Assembly: GCF_030718935.1 (NCBI RefSeq)
Contig: NZ_CP132194.1
Location: forward strand, 2,852,001 to 2,916,000
Direction of reading: 5' to 3'
Length of the DNA: 64,000 nucleotides
Origin: Psychrobacter sp. M13
GTDB lineage: Bacteria; Pseudomonadota; Gammaproteobacteria; Pseudomonadales; Moraxellaceae
Shown: positions 47,369 to 57,881 of the stretch, piece by piece
Layout: each line of letters begins with the position of its first letter
How positions within the stretch are numbered: position 1 is the first letter of the stretch
The notes under the pieces: generated by a model
Databases searched by the model: none
The model's input: only the letters and a program-made list of their open reading frames with translations
What the model was told of the DNA's origin: nothing
Made by a program: the position numbers and the translations under genes

Positions 47369-48637
47369 ATGAATTTAACTGAATTAAAGAAAAAATCAAT
47401 CGCTGAGCTATTGACCATTGCCAAAGAGATGGGTCTTGACAATATGGCGCGTAGCCGTAAGCAAGACATCATATTTGCTATTCTAAAAACTCACGCCCGT
47501 AACGGTGAAGCCATTTATGGTGATGGCGTATTAGAAGTACTCCCTGATGGCTTTGGCTTTTTGCGCTCATCTGAAGGCTCATATTTGGCAGGTCCTGATG
47601 ATATCTATGTCAGCCCAAGTCAGATTCGCCGTTTTAGTCTTAAGACAGGTGATAGCATCGCGGGCACTATTCGCCCGCCAAAAGATTCTGAGCGTTATTT
47701 TGCGCTGCTCAAAGTGGGTGAGATCAACTTTGATACTCCAGATCGCTCGCGTCACAAGCTTATCTTTGAGAATTTGACCCCATTATTTCCCACTGAGCAT
47801 CTTAAGCTTGAATCTGGTAACGGTACTAGTGAAGATCTAACCGGTCGAATCATTGATTTAATCGCACCTATCGGTAAAGGTCAGCGCTCGATCATTGTTG
47901 CGCCGCCTAAAGCGGGTAAGACCGTCCTCTTGCAGACCATCGCTCAAGCCATTACCCGCAACAACCCTGAGTGTTATTTGATCGTGCTCTTGATTGATGA
48001 GCGCCCAGAAGAAGTTACTGAGATGGTGCGTACCGTTCGTGGTGAAGTCGTCGCTTCAACGTTTGATGAGCCGCCGCAGCGCCATGTACAAGTCGCTGAA
48101 ATGGTCATTGAAAAGGCCAAACGTCTTGTTGAGCATAAGCAAGATGTGGTTATTTTGCTCGACTCTATTACTCGTCTGGCTCGTGCTTATAACACGGTCA
48201 TCCCATCATCAGGCAAAGTACTGACAGGTGGTCTTGACGCCAATGCGCTTGAGCGGCCAAAACGCTTTTTTGGTGCCGCACGTAACATTGAGGAAGGGGG
48301 CAGCCTGACGATTATTGCCAGCGCTCTGATTGATACGGGTAGTAAGATGGATAGCGTAATCTTTGAAGAGTTCAAAGGCACAGGGAACCAAGAGATTACT
48401 CTTGAGCGTGATTTGGCAGAAAAGCGCGTTTTCCCGGCGATCAATATCAAGCGATCAGGTACTCGTCGCGAAGAGCGTTTGCTCAGTGAAGACAAGTTAC
48501 GTAAAGTCTGGATCCTGCGCAAGCTATTGCAGCCGATGGATGGTGTACAAGCGACTGAATTCTTATTAGATCGTCTAAAAGAGGCGAAAACAAATGATGA
48601 GTTCTTTGAGCAAATGAAGCGCAAATCACAGAACTAA
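47369..48637 (+). CDS. rho: Transcription termination factor Rho
   Basis: A hexameric RNA-dependent ATPase of 422 residues. It has the N-terminal [13 protein letters not shown] helix, the cold-shock RNA-binding domain ([17 protein letters not shown]), Walker A in [14 protein letters not shown], Walker [13 protein letters not shown] and the Q and R loops ([14 protein letters not shown]). Length is nearly identical to E. coli Rho (419). It ends in K-R-K-S-Q-N and is followed by an intrinsic terminator. Confidence 0.98.
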   Translation: MNLTELKKKSIAELLTIAKEMGLDNMARSRKQDIIFAILKTHARNGEAIYGDGVLEVLPDGFGFLRSSEGSYLAGPDDIYVSPSQIRRFSLKTGDSIAGTIRPPKDSERYFALLKVGEINFDTPDRSRHKLIFENLTPLFPTEHLKLESGNGTSEDLTGRIIDLIAPIGKGQRSIIVAPPKAGKTVLLQTIAQAITRNNPECYLIVLLIDERPEEVTEMVRTVRGEVVASTFDEPPQRHVQVAEMVIEKAKRLVEHKQDVVILLDSITRLARAYNTVIPSSGKVLTGGLDANALERPKRFFGAARNIEEGGSLTIIASALIDTGSKMDSVIFEEFKGTGNQEITLERDLAEKRVFPAINIKRSGTRREERLLSEDKLRKVWILRKLLQPMDGVQATEFLLDRLKEAKTNDEFFEQMKRKSQN

Positions 48638-48665
48638 TTCCTTTACACTTGACTTAACCTATATC

Positions 48666-48693
48666 TAAGACTGCATTATTGCAGTCTTTTTTA
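48666..48693 (+). terminator. Intrinsic terminator after rho
   Basis: AAGACTGCA, short loop, TGCAGTCTTTTTTATT, 30 bases past the stop codon. Confidence 0.9.
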
Positions 48694-48939
48694 TTAAAAC
48701 GATTTTTATGACATCATAGAATCAATTAGCGTATTATCAATACAAATACAAGATGAATAAGTGAATACCCTACTGACGTCACAGTAGGGAAACATCGTTA
48801 ACAGTCTATTTGCAAAGCTTAGCGTTTCTACTACGACCAGATGCATATATAAAGGCTACTATAAGCGCTAAGAAGATACTCGCATGCTCAATATGTGATA
48901 CTCTAAATTAAATATTTGACAAAACTTATAGGTGATAAT

Positions 48940-49185
48940 ATGAAATTAGCTCAATCTATCGCAATGGCAACCATTGCAAGCTCAGCTTTAATCATGACGG
49001 GTTGTAACTCTACTGGTGGTTATAATAGTGGCGTAAGTAATACGACTAAAGCAGCTACTGCTGGTGCTGTTGCTGGTGCTTTGATTAAAAGTGGTGGCGA
49101 TAGTAAAGATATCGCTCGTGGCGCGTTAGGTGGTGCTGCTATTGGTGGTGCTGGTGGTTACATCTATGACAAAACTAAGAACTAA
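48940..49185 (+). CDS. Small glycine-zipper lipoprotein
   Basis: The ATG at 48940 gives 81 residues; AGGTGATA is five to ten bases before it. A signal peptide (M-K-L-A-Q-S-I-A-M-A-T-I-A-S-S-A-L-I-M-T-G-C) ends in the lipobox M-T-G-C. The mature part is Gly-, Ala- and Ser-rich: A-T-A-G-A-V-A-G-A-L-I and G-A-L-G-G-A-A-I-G-G-A-G-G, a glycine zipper helix pair as in OsmB/SlyB-type outer membrane lipoproteins. The frame upstream to 48916 is open but lacks a good start. The function is unknown. Confidence 0.8.
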   Translation: MKLAQSIAMATIASSALIMTGCNSTGGYNSGVSNTTKAATAGAVAGALIKSGGDSKDIARGALGGAAIGGAGGYIYDKTKN

Positions 49186-49199
49186 TCTTTAATCCTCAT

Positions 49200-49241
49200 A
49201 AAAAATAACCCCGCTATCAATATAGCGGGGTTATTTTTTAT
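49200..49241 (+). terminator. Intrinsic terminator after the lipoprotein gene
   Basis: AAAAAATAACCCCGCTA, loop, TAGCGGGGTTATTTTTTAT: long GC-rich stem with A and T runs, just past the stop. Confidence 0.92.
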
Positions 49242-49319
49242 AAGATTTTTATTGTATAGACGACAGCTAAGCTCGAAAAAACTAGCGCTAACTTATTTAT
49301 CGAGTATCAGTAAAGATAA

Positions 49320-50207
49320 CTACAGCGCACCACTAAACGTATCACAGGATTGAATATCACCGCTATCAAGCCCTCGGCTAAACCACTGCACCCGTTGCTG
49401 ACTGGTGCCATGAGTGAAATTGTCAGGCACAACTGCTCCGCCACCCGCTTGCGCTAGACGATCATCACCGATTTGACCTGCCGCATTAATAGCTTCATCG
49501 ATATCCCCTGCTTCCAAGAACTGCACTCGCTCCTGATTACGATTCGCCCAAACCCCAGCAAAACAATCTGCTTGTAGCTCTTGCAATACCGATAGCTTAT
49601 TCGCTTGCGCACGAGTCACTTGCCGACTAGCTTCAGCCACCTGCTGACTAATACCTAGTAAAGTCTGTACATGATGACCGACTTCGTGCGAGATCACATA
49701 AGCCTGCGCAAAATCCCCTGCTTTACCGCTATTTTCTTGATCGCCTGAGCCTTGCTGATCACCACTAATGCCCAAGTTGCGACGCATCTCTACAAAAAAG
49801 GAAGTATCAAGATAAACGGTTTGATCACCAGGACAATAAAAGGGTCCTGTTGCAGAGGTTGCACTGCCACAAGCTGAATTGACTTGACCATCAAACAAGA
49901 TCAGTTCAGGCTCTTTATAAGTCTGCCCACCCTCTTGAAATATTTGACCCCATACCGCTTCGGTATCAGCCAATACTACTTTTACGAACTGCGTATCACG
50001 ATCATCGCTAGTTGCAGGCTCAGTGGAAGTGTTACTACCGCCACCAGCAACGACTTGCCCTGTCTGTAGCGCTGTCATCGGGTTGATGCCAAATACTAGC
50101 CACAGAATGCCTGCAATGATAATGCCACCGATACCACCACCTATCATCTTACCGCCACCACGACTGGTGCGAACGTTAGAGCTACCCCTTCTACCTTGCC
50201 ATTTCAT
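49320..50207 (-). CDS. YpfJ-family neutral zinc metallopeptidase
   Basis: The 295-residue protein has a basic N-terminus, one membrane segment (about 22-44, I-G-G-I-I-I-A-G-I-L-W-L-V-F-G) and a periplasmic metallopeptidase domain with the zinc motif H-E-V-G-H-H at about 174-179 and the downstream Glu-rich helix (E-L-Q-A-D-C-F-A-G-V-W). G-S-A-T-S-A-T-G-P-F-Y-C-P-G-D-Q is the other hallmark of the YpfJ/KPN_02809 family. The substrate is unknown. GAGGGTAA lies before the ATG. Orphan gene, with no obvious operon. Confidence 0.92.
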   Translation of the reverse strand: MKWQGRRGSSNVRTSRGGGKMIGGGIGGIIIAGILWLVFGINPMTALQTGQVVAGGGSNTSTEPATSDDRDTQFVKVVLADTEAVWGQIFQEGGQTYKEPELILFDGQVNSACGSATSATGPFYCPGDQTVYLDTSFFVEMRRNLGISGDQQGSGDQENSGKAGDFAQAYVISHEVGHHVQTLLGISQQVAEASRQVTRAQANKLSVLQELQADCFAGVWANRNQERVQFLEAGDIDEAINAAGQIGDDRLAQAGGGAVVPDNFTHGTSQQRVQWFSRGLDSGDIQSCDTFSGAL

Positions 50208-50560
50208 AATATTACCCTCTAATGTTGCTACTATATGTTGAGTATAGTTATAACTCTATTTTAAATCAGTTCTCAATTTATAAATCAAAGTACAAGTTAG
50301 CTATATAACTAACTAATTTTACTGGATTATACTTATATTAGTTGATAAAACTGTAATAAATTTTGACCTATCTACAGTTAGTACAATTCAGTTACATTTA
50401 TACTGTTAATTTTTAATATAAAGTCTTTTCATTTTCATAAAAAACATATAGAATGCGTGCAAGCTGAGTAGCTGTGACTAAGAGTAGTTGATCTTCAAAA
50501 TAAATTGAAGGCTCAACCTTTAGTTATGTCTACTTATCATTTCATTTTTTGGAGAATATT
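50208..50560. other. Intergenic region, no feature found
   Basis: A divergent spacer between the metallopeptidase and the small lipoprotein gene. It is AT-rich; I see no RNA gene, strong promoter or repeat except a weak hairpin near 50490-50515. Confidence 0.5.
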
Positions 50561-50917
50561 ATGGATATTAAACTACTTGCACTTGCTGGTATCATGGCTG
50601 CTTCTATGGGCTTAACAGCTTGTGATAGCAATACTGAAAACGCTGCTGAAGATTTATCTGACGCACAAGAAGAAGTACAAGACGCGCAAGAAGAATTAGC
50701 TGAAGGCTCAGCTGACGGTGAAGCTGTAGATCCTGCTGCTGCTGAAGCTGCTATGGCTGCTGAAGCTGATATTGCTGACGCACAAGTTGCTACTGCAACT
50801 GACGAGATGGATGCTGAAGTTCCTATGGACGGCACTACTACTAGCGTAGATATGGCTAGCAATACTGAAGCCGCTAACGCAGCTGACGAAGTTGTAGTTG
50901 TTGAGCCTGCTCAATAA
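50561..50917 (+). CDS. Acidic Ala-rich lipoprotein
   Basis: The ATG at 50561 has GGAG six bases before it. A signal peptide of about 20 residues ends in L-T-A-C, a standard lipobox. The mature protein of about 98 residues is almost entirely Asp, Glu, Ala, Thr and Ser, with coiled-coil like D-A-Q-E-E-V-Q-D-A-Q-E-E-L-A-E near its start and no Lys or Arg after the signal, so its pI is very low. I do not recognise a family. It could be a periplasmic or surface spacer protein. It is followed by a terminator and by the MITE-like element. Confidence 0.75.
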   Translation: MDIKLLALAGIMAASMGLTACDSNTENAAEDLSDAQEEVQDAQEELAEGSADGEAVDPAAAEAAMAAEADIADAQVATATDEMDAEVPMDGTTTSVDMASNTEAANAADEVVVVEPAQ

Positions 50918-50940
50918 GTTACTACTTATAAAAGTTTTAT

Positions 50941-50970
50941 AAAAAAGAGAGCTTACGCTCTCTTTTTTTA
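50941..50970 (+). terminator. Intrinsic terminator after the acidic lipoprotein
   Basis: AAAAAAGAGAGC, short loop, GCTCTCTTTTTTTA. Confidence 0.9.
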
Positions 50971-50996
50971 TGCCTGATATTCATGAGTACTGCCTA

Positions 50997-51259
50997 GGGT
51001 CTGTTGAACATTCATAAATGAGCACTGCTGATAGCTAAAATAGGTCTATTCTAGGTAAAAATCGCAGGTAATGCAGATGCCTTGGCTAGATTTTTACAAC
51101 GAATAAAGCGATTTTAGCATCAGCCTGCAAGGACAGAACTCTTTTTTGTCGATTCGTCATCAAAAAGATCCGATTAGAATGCTAAACTAGATATTTTTAA
51201 TCTAGAATCGCCTAAAAAATAGTCTCTGTCAGTGCCATGATCAAATGTTCAACAGACCC
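50997..51259. mobile_element. MITE-like element, 263 bp, flanked by TA
   Basis: The ends are GGGTCTGTTGAACATT and its perfect inverted copy AATGTTCAACAGACCC, 16 bp each. TA stands on each side (50995-50996 and 51260-51261), as expected when an element duplicates the dinucleotide TA on insertion, as IS630/Tc1 elements and some IS5-group elements do. No reading frame of useful length lies inside, so it is non-autonomous. It ends five bases before the BLUF gene's stop codon. Confidence 0.82.
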
Positions 51260-51265
51260 TAATAC

Positions 51266-51697
51266 CTATATCGAACTTAACTCACGCATTAGATTATTTG
51301 CTGATTCAGCATTCAATAGGTACGGGTTAAAATTGACTGTGGTCGAATATTTGAGATAAACGGCAGCATTTTGCTCGGTTGGCGAGGCATAGTTCATTGA
51401 CCATTTTGCCCATTCACGATGTTTTATCTCGCGGGTTTCTAGTAGCTGTAAATCATAATGGCGCTGATCAGCAATCAGTCCATACAGCAATCTATTGATC
51501 TGTGCTCTTGGCCCCTCAATAGTCTGCAAAAAATAATCTTTATTGAAAGTAAGCATGCCCGTTATACCATTGGCAGCATTATTTTCTTGAGCTTGTTTGA
51601 GGATTTCATTAAAGTCTTCGGCAGATACATCGGAGTTTGCGCGACTGGCGTAAGTCATACTTATTAAGATATGGGCATCGATATTATTTTGGCTCAT
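51266..51697 (-). CDS. BLUF-domain blue light photoreceptor
   Basis: A stand-alone BLUF domain of 143 residues that binds FAD. The key residues are Y16 in SMTYASRA, N43 in NGITGML, Q58 in YFLQTIEGP, and W99 and M101 in EWAKWSMNY; G-I-T-G and the RH at 79-80 also fit. In the Acinetobacter protein BlsA and related short BLUF proteins the domain passes the light signal to a partner protein. No GGDEF/EAL or other output domain is attached. The adjacent unknown gene (51768-52391) lies upstream on the same strand and might be its partner. The MITE-like element abuts its 3' end. Confidence 0.93.
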   Translation of the reverse strand: MSQNNIDAHILISMTYASRANSDVSAEDFNEILKQAQENNAANGITGMLTFNKDYFLQTIEGPRAQINRLLYGLIADQRHYDLQLLETREIKHREWAKWSMNYASPTEQNAAVYLKYSTTVNFNPYLLNAESANNLMRELSSI

Positions 51698-51767
51698 GTT
51701 CTATCTCTTATATAAAGGCTGTTTTATATGTTATATCTAAGTATACCAATACGGTAGAGTCCAACTA

Positions 51768-52391
51768 TCAATTTAAGGTCTCATAAAACTTTTGTATACC
51801 ATCAGCCAAATTATCATTAGCAGAGCTTTGCATATGTTGTACCAAGGCTTGCAGTTGTAAAATATTATCGCATTTTTCTAAACTGAGCATATACACCCAA
51901 GCTTCTTGACCTGGTGCTTTTTGTTCAATGTAAGCAGCTAATTCTGCTCTTTTACTTTCAAAATCGGCATTAAAATTTTTATCATAATAATGCTTTTCAT
52001 CGTCTGATAACTCTTTAGGTTCTGTCTCAATCTCAGTCTCAAAGCCTGCCGCTACATTTACTTCTATATTCTGCACGCGTTGCGCATCCTCATCTGAGAG
52101 TGTCGCTGTTTCAGATGCTGCGAATAAGCTTGTCTCTGTAGGCTCACCTTGATCACTGGACGCAACCTCTATATATTGCAAATCTTGCAATAGCTCAAAA
52201 AGTACGGCTACTCCGCCCGACTCGGCAAATATCTCACTGCTATCCAAAGACTTAAGATAGCTGTCATAGTGACTTTCCCCGTCAATTAAAAACAGCAAAG
52301 TTCGAGCCTGACGTGGCAATATATCTAATTCTTTATTTTTGATCTTTTCACGTCCTAGAGCACTTTTTTGAAATACTTGGCTATTATTCAT
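51768..52391 (-). CDS. Unknown protein, 207 residues
   Basis: A soluble acidic protein. Its first 50 residues (F-Q-K-S-A-L-G-R-E-K-I-K-N-K-E-L-D-I-L-P-R-Q-A-R-T-L-L-F-L-I-D-G) match a short N-terminal domain that is widespread in proteobacterial proteins of unknown role, with the pattern F-x-K-T-x-x-G-x-x-E-I-x-x-R. The middle is an acidic, disordered stretch, and the C-terminal 70 residues look helical. I prefer the ATG at 52391 over the TTG further upstream. It precedes the BLUF gene by about 70 bases on the same strand. Confidence 0.65.
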   Translation of the reverse strand: MNNSQVFQKSALGREKIKNKELDILPRQARTLLFLIDGESHYDSYLKSLDSSEIFAESGGVAVLFELLQDLQYIEVASSDQGEPTETSLFAASETATLSDEDAQRVQNIEVNVAAGFETEIETEPKELSDDEKHYYDKNFNADFESKRAELAAYIEQKAPGQEAWVYMLSLEKCDNILQLQALVQHMQSSANDNLADGIQKFYETLN

Positions 52392-52502
52392 TTGTGGACC
52401 CAATTCGGCTAGTTAGTTCGATACTTCTTAACTATTTGTCTAACATAGTTTTAATACTAAAGTATTGAAACTACTTTTCATAGAGGTTTTGATAGCTTCA
52501 TA

Positions 52503-52548
52503 AAAAACGAGGCGTTAAGCTTTAATATATAGCTTAACACCTCGTTAG
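52503..52548 (-). terminator. Intrinsic terminator after ihfA
   Basis: ACGAGG-GTTAAGCT and AGCTTAAC-CCTCGT make a long hairpin (one mismatch) followed on the minus strand by TTTTTTATG. It lies 50 bases past the ihfA stop. Confidence 0.88.
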
Positions 52549-52597
52549 TTTTTATTACTTTTTTTATAATAGCAATCTTATAGACTAGCAGTAATAG

Positions 52598-52897
52598 CTA
52601 CTCATCAAGCAAACGCTCGTCTACCTTTTGACGGAATTTTTGTCCTGTCTTAAAAGTAACCACGCGACGAGCGGATACTGCAACCGCTTCGCCCGTTTTA
52701 GGATTGCGACCTGGACGACTGTTTTTGTCCTTGAGCTCAAAGTTACCAAAACCCGAAAGCTTGACCTCTTTACCTTTGATTAAACTCTCTGATAATTCCT
52801 CAAAAAAATTCTCTACCAAGCAACGTCCTTCTTGACGAGTGATGTTCAGACGGCTCATCAAATGCTCGATCATATCGGATTTGGTTAAAGTGCTCAC
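52598..52897 (-). CDS. ihfA: Integration host factor subunit alpha
   Basis: A 99-residue HU/IHF-family DNA-bending protein. [10 protein letters not shown] at the start, then [12 protein letters not shown] and [10 protein letters not shown], the beta-arm tip with the intercalating Pro, and [13 protein letters not shown]. The pattern is that of the alpha subunit rather than beta. It follows pheT, as it does in E. coli and others, with about 250 bases between, which suggests an own promoter. Confidence 0.96.
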   Translation of the reverse strand: MSTLTKSDMIEHLMSRLNITRQEGRCLVENFFEELSESLIKGKEVKLSGFGNFELKDKNSRPGRNPKTGEAVAVSARRVVTFKTGQKFRQKVDERLLDE

Positions 52898-53151
52898 AGT
52901 ATGACTCCTATGCTGTTTTGCTATAGTGTGGCTAATATCTGCTATAACTAATTTATGTGAGTAAGCTGGCGTATTATTAAATACAGCTTGGCTATTATAA
53001 ATGATTTTTGCCTAGTTTTTAATAAAAGATACAATAAAACCTTTTATTAATAACAAGTTACTGTTATCACTTAGCGCCTTTATGATTTTATCCTGTAACA
53101 GATAAGACTTTTATAACGCTAAAGCTAATGATAAATTTGCTAAAATCAACT

Positions 53152-55575
53152 TTAGCTATCGCGCAATTGTGCATTATGTTTTGAGCTTAAAGCTGTCACT
53201 ACTTTATCAGTAGCGGCTTTGATTGATTCATCAGATAAAGTTTGCGTAGGGTCCTGCCACGTTAAAGCAAAGGCTAATGAACGTTGGCCTTCTGGTACCT
53301 TGTCGCCCTGATATACATCAAACAGCCACATATCTTTTAGTAGTTCGCCTGCCACGCTACGTATCGTAGCTTGCAAGGCTTGCACACTAATATCACTATT
53401 GACTAAGATTGCGATATCACGGCGAACCTGTGGGAATTTGCTCGGCGTCGCAATCAGCTGCTGTTCGCGTGCCAACGCCAATAATGGTGCTAAGGCCAAT
53501 TGTGCTACCCAAGTCACTGGTAGATCCAGCTGCTTTGCGGTATTAGGGTGTAGCTGCCCAAGCCAGCCAATATAATGATCATCTATGTAGAGCTTCGCGC
53601 CCTGCCCTGGGTGTAAAAAGTCTAAATCACTACGCTCATAGCGGATGCGAGCGCTATCTGTCTGCACTGGTAGCAGCTGCTCAATATCGTGTTTTAGATC
53701 ATAGAAGTCGGTAGCACGGTTTTGATAAGCTTGCTCATCCCAAACATTGCCAACAGCAACCAGAGCGATACTAGGCGTCTGCACTAACTCGCTGATGTTT
53801 TGCCCAACAAAGCTTAAACCCGTCTCAAAGAATCGAATACGAGACTGCTGACGATTAAGGTTATATTGCACACAAGGTAGCAAGCTTGATAAAAGCGTAC
53901 GACGCATCACCGCTAGATCACTGGAGATCGGATTAGCGAGTGGTAATACTGCCCCTAACGCTTCATCATCTATCATAGCTTCTAATTTAGCATCGCTAAA
54001 ACTAAAGCTAATCGCTTCCATATAACCAATATCGACTAACGCCAATTTCATCTCATGGGTCAAATCTGCCGTATCGTCATAGTTCATACTGACTTGTAGA
54101 TGAGGTAGCACGCTAGGTATATTGTCATAGCCATAGATACGCGCCAACTCTTCGATTAGATCTTCGCTTATACTCATATCAAAACGATACGATGGCGGCG
54201 TGCAGATCAGCGTATTATCTTGCTGCGCCACTGCAAATCCTAATTGCGTCAAGATACGCACCATAGTATCTACTGCAATCTCAATACCTAGCACCTCTGC
54301 TACTTTGGTAATAGGTAAGATAATAGCCTTGCGCGCAGGCAACTGATCGAGTTGCTCAACTGTTACAATTTTGCCAGCTTTACCAGCTGCAATAGTTGTA
54401 ATTAAATCAGTAGCGCGTGCTAGCGCTAAAGCTGGCAACTCAAAGTCAACCCCACGCTCAAAACGCTGCGAGGCATCGGTATGCAGACCAAAGCGGCGCG
54501 CGCGTGCGGCGATAGCAAGCGGACTAAAAAAAGCGCTCTCAAGCACAATATTAGTCGTGCTATCAGTGACACTACTGCGTTTGCCACCCATGATACCTGC
54601 TAGTGCCAACACCCCTTCATCATCAGCAATCACCAGCTCATCACCATTTAAGGTCACAGTCTGATCATTGAGTAAGGTAAGGCTCTCTTGAGACTCAGCC
54701 AAACGCACTATTATGCTACCTTTGATCGTATCGGCATCAAAAGCATGCAAGGGCTGACCCAATTCCATCAGCACATAGTTGGTCACATCGACTAAAAAAT
54801 TATGGCTACGTAGGCCCGACTGCACTAGTCTATCCGCCAGCCATTTTGGGGTAGCTATACTACGATCGATATCGCTAATAGCCTGCAATAAGTAGCGTGG
54901 GCATTGCTCTATAGCATCAATAACGACAGTAGGTGTAGCAAAGCTACTATTAGCGGCATCATCATTGGCCATAGTAATCTCTGGTGGCTGCATAGTCATA
55001 CTATTGGTGACTGCAATCTCACGCGCGATACCACGGACGCTAAAGCAATCACCGCGATTAGGGGTGATTGAGATATCAAGTATTTGGTTATCTAAGCCTA
55101 AATACTCGCGGATATCGGTACCAACAGGAGCGTCGCTAGGCAGTGCTAATAGACCATCAATATCGTCTACTAGGTCAATCTCAGAGGCGCCGCAAAGCAT
55201 ACCATTTGAGGCGACGCCGCGCAGCTCGCTGGCTTTGATATGAAAACCCGCTTTACCATTACTGCCATCGCTGGTAGGCAATACTGCACCGATAGTGGCG
55301 ACAGGCGCTTTCATACCAACCGCTACATTTGGAGCACCACAAACGATTTGAAGAAGCTCATCTCCTCCAACATTCACTTGCGTTACTCTCAGCTTATCAG
55401 CATCAGGGTGTTGCTCGACGCTGATGACTTCACCGACGACAACGCCGTTAAAGGCACGAGCAACCGCATAACGATCATCAATCTCTAGTCCTGCCATCGT
55501 TAATTGTTCGGCCAACGCTTCGCTAGTATTCGTGGGGTTCACCCATTGACGTAGCCACTGTTCGCTAATTTTCAT
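53152..55575 (-). CDS. pheT: Phenylalanyl-tRNA synthetase beta subunit
   Basis: The 807-residue beta subunit. Residues about 39-150 are the EMAP/tRNA-binding domain (Q-H-P-D-A-D-K-L-R-V-T-Q-V); the B3/4 and B5 domains follow (H-N-F-L-V-D-V-T-N-Y-V-L-M-E-L-G-Q-P-L-H-A-F-D), with the editing site in B3/4; the last 95 residues are the FDX-ACB anticodon-binding domain (P-Q-V-R-R-D-I-A-I-L-V). It pairs with PheS in an alpha2-beta2 enzyme. It begins 60 bases after pheS. The length is close to the E. coli subunit (795). Confidence 0.97.
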   Translation of the reverse strand: MKISEQWLRQWVNPTNTSEALAEQLTMAGLEIDDRYAVARAFNGVVVGEVISVEQHPDADKLRVTQVNVGGDELLQIVCGAPNVAVGMKAPVATIGAVLPTSDGSNGKAGFHIKASELRGVASNGMLCGASEIDLVDDIDGLLALPSDAPVGTDIREYLGLDNQILDISITPNRGDCFSVRGIAREIAVTNSMTMQPPEITMANDDAANSSFATPTVVIDAIEQCPRYLLQAISDIDRSIATPKWLADRLVQSGLRSHNFLVDVTNYVLMELGQPLHAFDADTIKGSIIVRLAESQESLTLLNDQTVTLNGDELVIADDEGVLALAGIMGGKRSSVTDSTTNIVLESAFFSPLAIAARARRFGLHTDASQRFERGVDFELPALALARATDLITTIAAGKAGKIVTVEQLDQLPARKAIILPITKVAEVLGIEIAVDTMVRILTQLGFAVAQQDNTLICTPPSYRFDMSISEDLIEELARIYGYDNIPSVLPHLQVSMNYDDTADLTHEMKLALVDIGYMEAISFSFSDAKLEAMIDDEALGAVLPLANPISSDLAVMRRTLLSSLLPCVQYNLNRQQSRIRFFETGLSFVGQNISELVQTPSIALVAVGNVWDEQAYQNRATDFYDLKHDIEQLLPVQTDSARIRYERSDLDFLHPGQGAKLYIDDHYIGWLGQLHPNTAKQLDLPVTWVAQLALAPLLALAREQQLIATPSKFPQVRRDIAILVNSDISVQALQATIRSVAGELLKDMWLFDVYQGDKVPEGQRSLAFALTWQDPTQTLSDESIKAATDKVVTALSSKHNAQLRDS

Positions 55576-55635
55576 AAGTATCTCGGATCAGAATTTTAGA
55601 ATAAAGGTAGACGTATTAATATTAAAAACAAAAAT

Positions 55636-56745
<1,110 letters not shown>

Positions 56746-56785
56746 TTATCTACTTAGAAATAATTTGAATATTCAAACAATAACT

Positions 56786-56820
56786 ATAAAAAAAGCCACC
56801 GACTAGCGGTAGCTTTTATT
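56786..56820 (-). terminator. Intrinsic terminator between rplT and pheS
   Basis: On the minus strand AGCTACCG, TAGTCGGTGGCT and a T run (TTTTTTTATAG) form a hairpin past the rplT stop. pheS would need its own promoter or depend on partial readthrough. Confidence 0.7.
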
Positions 56821-56892
56821 AATAGTAGAGTATTAATCAATATCAATCTCGTCTTTAACACTCATCAACGGAGCATCAAAAAAGATTAATAT

Positions 56893-57249
56893 TTATGCCA
56901 GTTCCGCTTTTGCTTTTTCAACGAGTGCAGTGAAAGTCGCTGCATCATGCATAGCGATGTCAGCAAGTACGCGACGATCGATATCGATGTTAGCCAATTT
57001 CATGCCATTGATAAAGCGGCTATAGCTTAAACCGTTTAAGCGTGCACCAGCATTGATACGTGCAATCCAAAGACGACGGAAAGTACGTTTTTTGTTGCGA
57101 CGGTCACGATAAGCATATTGACCAGCTTTAGTAACTGCCTGTACTGCTACGCGATAAACACGTGAGCGAGCACCATAATAACCTTTAGCGCGTTTTAAGA
57201 TTTTTTTGTGACGGCGATTTGCCTGTACACCACGTTTTACACGGGCCAT
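56893..57249 (-). CDS. rplT: 50S ribosomal protein L20
   Basis: The 118-residue protein has the standard L20 start [30 protein letters not shown] and the later [22 protein letters not shown]20 is needed to start 50S assembly. It follows rpmI by 138 bases, which is longer than in the usual operon. The normal upstream gene infC is absent from the neighbourhood. Confidence 0.98.
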   Translation of the reverse strand: MARVKRGVQANRRHKKILKRAKGYYGARSRVYRVAVQAVTKAGQYAYRDRRNKKRTFRRLWIARINAGARLNGLSYSRFINGMKLANIDIDRRVLADIAMHDAATFTALVEKAKAELA

Positions 57250-57387
57250 AATTTACTCCAAGATTCTTTAAATACAGTAAGCGATATTAATTGCTGTTAG
57301 GCGATAGATTGCAAAGTCAGATAACTTTTGTACTACTACTTTTATATTAGATAAAAATGATAATAGCCCAAAAGTGACTTTAGTCAA

Positions 57388-57585
57388 TTAGATGTATGGG
57401 CACATACGACGAACTGCTGCTTCGTCAGACTTGTCCACCATCTTAAGACCACGCAACTGGCGAATACGCTTAGCTGATTTCTTGGTCAAAATGTGGCTCT
57501 TAAATGCTTGCTTACGCTTGAAGCCATTTGCTGTTTTTTTGAAGCGTTTAGCTGCACCGCTTCTAGTTTTCATCTTATTTTTCAT
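57388..57585 (-). CDS. rpmI: 50S ribosomal protein L35
   Basis: A 65-residue basic protein with [13 protein letters not shown] and [15 protein letters not shown], as in L35. It is the first gene of the ribosomal pair here. No infC gene is seen upstream; instead there is a non-coding region and then hisIE in the opposite orientation. Confidence 0.97.
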   Translation of the reverse strand: MKNKMKTRSGAAKRFKKTANGFKRKQAFKSHILTKKSAKRIRQLRGLKMVDKSDEAAVRRMCPYI

Positions 57586-57881
57586 GATGAGTTGCCTCTT
57601 TTTCTGTGTTAGAACCTGGTCGTCAAATAGTTGATTAAGTTAGTAATTATATCGATAACTACCAAACCTCTATTTGCCTCGAGGTGGGAGGCGCTATTTT
57701 AGCAGAAGTGTTGTGATTTTGCCACCGCTAGTTTTGAATTTTATACCTGCGCCAACGATATGCACATTTAGTATTAGTTTTGTTTAATGAGGCGCTGCTC
57801 CGGTCTCGCTTTCAGTTGGTTTTCACAGTATCATCGTTATATAAACCACCCCTATTTCATAATTCTTATAAGATTATTTTT

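Noticed and set aside
47254..47472. Minus-strand frame overlapping the rho start
   Set aside because: No ribosome binding site, overlaps the certain rho gene, and has no known similarity.
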